A stretch of 8,393 bases of DNA, taken from assembly GCA_017390125.1 (NCBI GenBank), contig JAFPCT010000143.1, positions 1 to 8,393 on the forward strand, written 5' to 3'. Numbering within the stretch: the first letter of the stretch is position 1; the number at the start of each line of letters is the position of its first letter. The position numbers were made by a program, and so were the translations under genes. Positions 5,682 through 8,393 of the stretch are shown here, one piece after another. Source of the DNA: Treponema sp. (GTDB taxonomy: Bacteria; Spirochaetota; Spirochaetia; Treponematales; Treponemataceae). Below the pieces are notes generated by a model that saw only the letters and a program-made list of their open reading frames with translations, made no database searches and was not told the origin of the DNA.

Positions 5682-5948
5682 TTATTCTTCTTCGAATTTT
5701 GAATCAAACAATGCAACGATTGCTTCAGCAGCTTCCTTTTCATCCGGACCGTCAGTGTGAAGAGTGAGCACGGTGTTGTATCCCGCAGCCATTGTAATTA
5801 CACCCATGATGGATTTTGCATTGATTGTGGTATCGTCCCTTGAAAGAGACACCTCACATTCAAATTTGTTGGCGGTCTGCGCAATAATTGCAGCTGGGCG
5901 AGCATGAATTCCGGCTCGATTTTTTACAGTAAGAAGTTTTTCAGTCAT
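5682..5948 (-). CDS. ptsH: HPr, phosphocarrier protein of the phosphotransferase system
   Basis: This is an 88-residue HPr of standard length. His15 in AGIHARPA is the site phosphorylated by Enzyme I. Ser46 in NAKSIMG is the regulatory serine phosphorylated by HPr kinase. Both are at exactly the canonical positions. The gene starts 26 bp after the hprK stop with an AAGGA sequence about 8 nt before ATG, so the kinase and its substrate share an operon. The Ser46 route suggests HPr mainly signals metabolic state. Known treponemes are reported to carry HPr and HPr kinase with an incomplete sugar-transporting PTS; whether that is true here cannot be judged from this window. Confidence 0.96.
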   Translation of the reverse strand: MTEKLLTVKNRAGIHARPAAIIAQTANKFECEVSLSRDDTTINAKSIMGVITMAAGYNTVLTLHTDGPDEKEAAEAIVALFDSKFEEE

Positions 5949-5974
5949 AATTCAGTTCCTTTTTTTGTATATTT

Positions 5975-6964
5975 TTAGTATCGATCTTCATTTCCAGAGA
6001 AAGCCCTCTGAGCTTCCCCGTTTTCAATCCACTTGAGGACATTCTGGTTGAAGTCCCGCGCCGAATTGTAACCCATGGTTTTAAGACGTTCGTTCATGGC
6101 TGCCGCCTCAATGATGATCGGGAGGTTTCGTCCCGGACGAACAGGAATATCAATTGCAGGAACCTTTACCCCGAGGATTTCCATGTCCTGCTGATCAACG
6201 CCAAGACGGTCATAGGATTTGTTTGAATCCCATTCTTCCAGACGAACTACAAGCTGAATTTCCTTCTGGTCGCGGATGGCACCGACTCCGTAGAGTTTTG
6301 AAATATTAATGATTCCGAGACCACGGATCTCCATGTGGTGTGCAATAAGGGAATTCGCACCCTGCCCTTCAACAATATTACCGTTTACACATCTTACGTC
6401 AACAACATCATCTGCAACCAGACGGTGTCCGCGTTCTACAAGCTCAAGGGCAGTTTCACTTTTTCCTACACCGGAATGACCGGTAAGCAGGATGCCGACA
6501 CCATAAACTTCTACGAGAACGCCGTGAAGCGTCTTTTTAGGTGAAAAAATGGAAGAGAAAACCCGGAGAAGACGGCTGGAAAAATCTGTTGAATCAAGTG
6601 AAGTCTGAAGGATAGGACAGCAGGATTTTTCTGCATAGGAAAAGAATTCCGGAGTAGGCTCACGCTGGCTTGAAAAAACACAGCATGGAATTTTATAACT
6701 GAAAAGCTGTTTTATTGTTTCCGTATTATTTTCGTTATGAAGTTTCTGAAGATATGCCGTTTCACCGCGACCAAAAAGCTGAACACGTTCAAATGCAAAA
6801 GACTCGTAGAACCCTGAAAGCGCCAGTCCAGGACGATTAACATCCGGAATGCTTATTGCACGGGGAAGCCCGCGCCTGCCGGCAATACAGGTGAGTTCAA
6901 GAGAATCATGTCCCGGTAAATCCAAGTCCAGTAAATCAAGAACTGTAAGTTTCTTTTTAGGCAT
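5975..6964 (-). CDS. hprK: HPr kinase/phosphorylase
   Basis: With ATG at 6964 the product is 329 residues and starts MPKKKLTVLDLL like the family. The N-terminal domain (about 1-130) is followed by the catalytic domain: His147 in LHGVLVEVYG, Walker A GHSGVGKS (162-169), then GHRLVADDVV (179-188). The HPrK signature GLGIINISKLYGVGAIR spans 215-231. A C-terminal PVRPGRN (274-280) with an AAAMNERLKTMGYN segment completes the active site. It phosphorylates HPr on Ser46 and reverses the reaction with phosphate. The frame stays open upstream to a TTG at 7024, but those 20 residues lack family character, have no ribosome binding site and overlap a good promoter, so I prefer ATG 6964. It follows rpoN by 88 bp and precedes ptsH. 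Confidence 0.95.
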   Translation of the reverse strand: MPKKKLTVLDLLDLDLPGHDSLELTCIAGRRGLPRAISIPDVNRPGLALSGFYESFAFERVQLFGRGETAYLQKLHNENNTETIKQLFSYKIPCCVFSSQREPTPEFFSYAEKSCCPILQTSLDSTDFSSRLLRVFSSIFSPKKTLHGVLVEVYGVGILLTGHSGVGKSETALELVERGHRLVADDVVDVRCVNGNIVEGQGANSLIAHHMEIRGLGIINISKLYGVGAIRDQKEIQLVVRLEEWDSNKSYDRLGVDQQDMEILGVKVPAIDIPVRPGRNLPIIIEAAAMNERLKTMGYNSARDFNQNVLKWIENGEAQRAFSGNEDRY

Positions 6965-6971
6965 ACGATTT

Positions 6972-7000
6972 ACTATACTAAAACACCGTTTTATTAGCAA
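6972..7000 (-). promoter_or_regulatory. Promoter placed directly on the hprK start; probable leaderless mRNA
   Basis: On the minus strand -35 TTGCTA (7000-6995, 4 of 6), a 17-bp spacer and -10 TATAGT (6977-6972, 5 of 6) leave only 7 nt before the ATG at 6964. Transcription would start at or next to the A of the start codon. There is no Shine-Dalgarno before the ATG, which agrees with a leaderless mRNA. It would drive hprK-ptsH-lexA-holA independently of rpoN. Confidence 0.58.
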
Positions 7001-7052
7001 GTTTAAGAATTGAAAATAGCGCAAGAAATTTCAGATTTTTTCTCTCCGGAGC

Positions 7053-8393
7053 TTACCGGGAATAGCTGGAGGCAATGTTCAGGCGGGAACGGTATTTTGC
7101 GACTGTACGGCGTGCAATCTGATAGCCCTTTTCGGAAAGCATGTCGGCAATTTTCTGGTCGGAAAGACGCTTTTCGCCGGGTTTCTGGGACGAAAGGATT
7201 TTTTCAATTTCAAGCATAACGGTATCTGTCGAAACTTCCGTGCGGGTGTCGCCGGCAGAAACATCGTCCATGGTAATTTTTTTGTGGATTGCCGTAGTGA
7301 AAAAATACTTGAGCGGAAACGTCCCCCATTCACAGTGAAGAAATTTGCTGTCGGCGATACGGGAAACCGTAGACTCATGAATTCCTATTGTTTCCGCAAA
7401 CTGACGCTGGGTAAGGGGCTTCAGATTTCCCGGACCTTTTTCAAAAAAATCTTTCTGCTTCTGCACAAGATGAGAGCAGGCGCTGATTATAACCTGATTC
7501 CTGAAATTCAGAGTGTCAAGAAAAGATTCTGCCGCCTGAACCTGACCGCGGACAAACTGCTTTGCGCCGGAATCTTTTTCACCGGCAGATGCAGCGCTTT
7601 TAAAATCCGGAGCAACCTGAACTACAGGCAGAATGTCATTTGCAGGAAGAATGCGGAAATATGAATTCTCACCGTCCGCAACCAAACCTTTTTCCAGATC
7701 CTCTTTTTCAAGAGAACCGTAATTCAGCGTTACATAAACATCCGGGCGCACATAATTTGACGAAGAAAAACCATATTCCCTGGCAGGATATGGATTCAGG
7801 GTTTTTATGAAATCTATTGCTTCCTGAACCTTTGAGACAGTGACCTGATTTTTCTGAATGAGCGGTTCATCTGAATCCTGAAAGGAAAGTTTTTCCCGTT
7901 CTTCCAGAAAATCAAGTATCTTCCTGCGGACTTTCTCCGGAACCGGCGGATTTATAAAATCCAGATGACCGTCCAGAATAAAAAGCACAAGCTCCGGTGA
8001 ATCCGGACGCAGCGAAGCCTGAAGAAAAAGGCTTTGGCTTACGTTCTCAACGCAAATTCCAGGCGGGTCAAAATGCTGTATTTTTGAAAGGCATTTTTCC
8101 AGAAATTTCATTGTGTGAAGAGGATTATTTTTGTCCAGGTAAACTGCCGGAGCAAAAATATGAAAACCGTTTTGATCAAGATTCTGAATCAGCTTCTCAC
8201 AGAGCTCCGTTTCTTCCGGAGAGGAACCGGTAATCGAAAGCTGCTCAAGCAGATGTTCCTGCAGCGTCTGTTCAGGGGAAGGAGCAGTTTCCAGCATGAC
8301 CTGAAAATCGTGGGAAGCCTGCTCTCCGCTGGCTGACACCGTTCCTGTGTGTACGGAAGACAACTCATTTTTGCGGCGGAGAGAAGAAGTTCC
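7053..8393 (-). CDS. rpoN: RNA polymerase sigma-54 factor (RpoN), N-terminus beyond window
   Basis: The frame is open to the right edge, giving 446 visible residues. The usual full length of about 480-500 suggests that roughly the first 40-50 residues (activator-responsive region I) lie outside. An in-frame TTG at 8363 exists but has no reason to be the start. The core-binding domain contains FDPPGICVENVSQSL (LQHFDP-type motif), followed by NPYPAREYG. The helix-turn-helix for -12 recognition is at LTQRQFAETIGIHESTVSRI, then the GTFPLKYFF segment. The RpoN box ARRTVAKYRSRL, which contacts the -24 element, spans 7115-7080. Sigma-54 needs an AAA+ enhancer-binding protein to open promoters. No clear terminator separates it from hprK, so read-through into the PTS genes is likely. 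Confidence 0.95.
   Translation of the reverse strand, partial: GTSSLRRKNELSSVHTGTVSASGEQASHDFQVMLETAPSPEQTLQEHLLEQLSITGSSPEETELCEKLIQNLDQNGFHIFAPAVYLDKNNPLHTMKFLEKCLSKIQHFDPPGICVENVSQSLFLQASLRPDSPELVLFILDGHLDFINPPVPEKVRRKILDFLEEREKLSFQDSDEPLIQKNQVTVSKVQEAIDFIKTLNPYPAREYGFSSSNYVRPDVYVTLNYGSLEKEDLEKGLVADGENSYFRILPANDILPVVQVAPDFKSAASAGEKDSGAKQFVRGQVQAAESFLDTLNFRNQVIISACSHLVQKQKDFFEKGPGNLKPLTQRQFAETIGIHESTVSRIADSKFLHCEWGTFPLKYFFTTAIHKKITMDDVSAGDTRTEVSTDTVMLEIEKILSSQKPGEKRLSDQKIADMLSEKGYQIARRTVAKYRSRLNIASSYSR

Noticed and set aside
6781..6793. GAACACGTTC palindrome resembling a Gram-positive LexA box
   Set aside because: Spacing is 2 rather than 4 between the GAAC/GTTC halves, and it lies within hprK coding sequence far from any start.
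6965..7024. TTG-initiated 20-residue N-terminal extension of hprK
   Set aside because: No ribosome binding site, no family similarity, and it is overlapped by a good promoter. The ATG at 6964 gives the family's usual start.

Overview
This window looks like a chromosomal segment of a spirochete, most likely a Treponema-type organism. The case rests on several features together. It carries an HPr/HPr-kinase regulatory pair, a lipoprotein with a loose spirochete-like lipobox, a LysM envelope protein encoded beside it, and a LexA repressor within a rpoN-hprK-ptsH cluster. Coding DNA has moderate GC, while the gaps between genes are very AT-rich. The assignment is inferred from protein character and gene order, not from a marker gene.

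Layout from right to left; nearly everything is on the minus strand. (1) 8393-4047: rpoN (sigma-54, its N-terminus beyond the right edge), hprK, ptsH, lexA and holA, tightly packed. A promoter sits directly on the hprK start and predicts a leaderless or nearly leaderless mRNA. (2) 3826-4050, plus strand: a small PC4/YdbC-like single-stranded nucleic-acid binding protein, convergent with holA and overlapping its stop. (3) 3632-2047: a TTG-initiated coiled-coil lipoprotein translationally coupled (TAATG) to a secreted LysM protein, followed by a strong intrinsic terminator. (4) 2011-446: a strong promoter whose -35 box overlaps that terminator's T-tract, driving a cytidylate-kinase-like protein with a BON-like tail and then a phosphatidylglycerophosphate synthase (pgsA). 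(5) 445-1: about 445 bp without a credible protein gene. It holds a sharply bounded GC-rich, hairpin-rich block (268-432), an AT-rich stretch, and a near-consensus promoter (176-148). That promoter fires off the left edge into a leader with a 5' hairpin and a boxA-like motif, as expected ahead of an rRNA operon or other stable RNA.

Functional themes. HprK phosphorylates HPr on Ser46, and both key HPr residues (His15, Ser46) are present. With rpoN upstream, this is a nutrient-sensing and transcription module, and lexA-holA adds DNA-damage control and replication. The CMP-kinase-like gene next to pgsA makes sense because PgsA releases CMP. The lipoprotein/LysM pair is probably an envelope module linking a membrane to peptidoglycan.

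Most of the window is housekeeping. I see no mobile element, CRISPR array, tRNA or defence system. The parts that known gene families do not explain are the GC-rich structured block at 268-432 and the RNA leader at the left edge.
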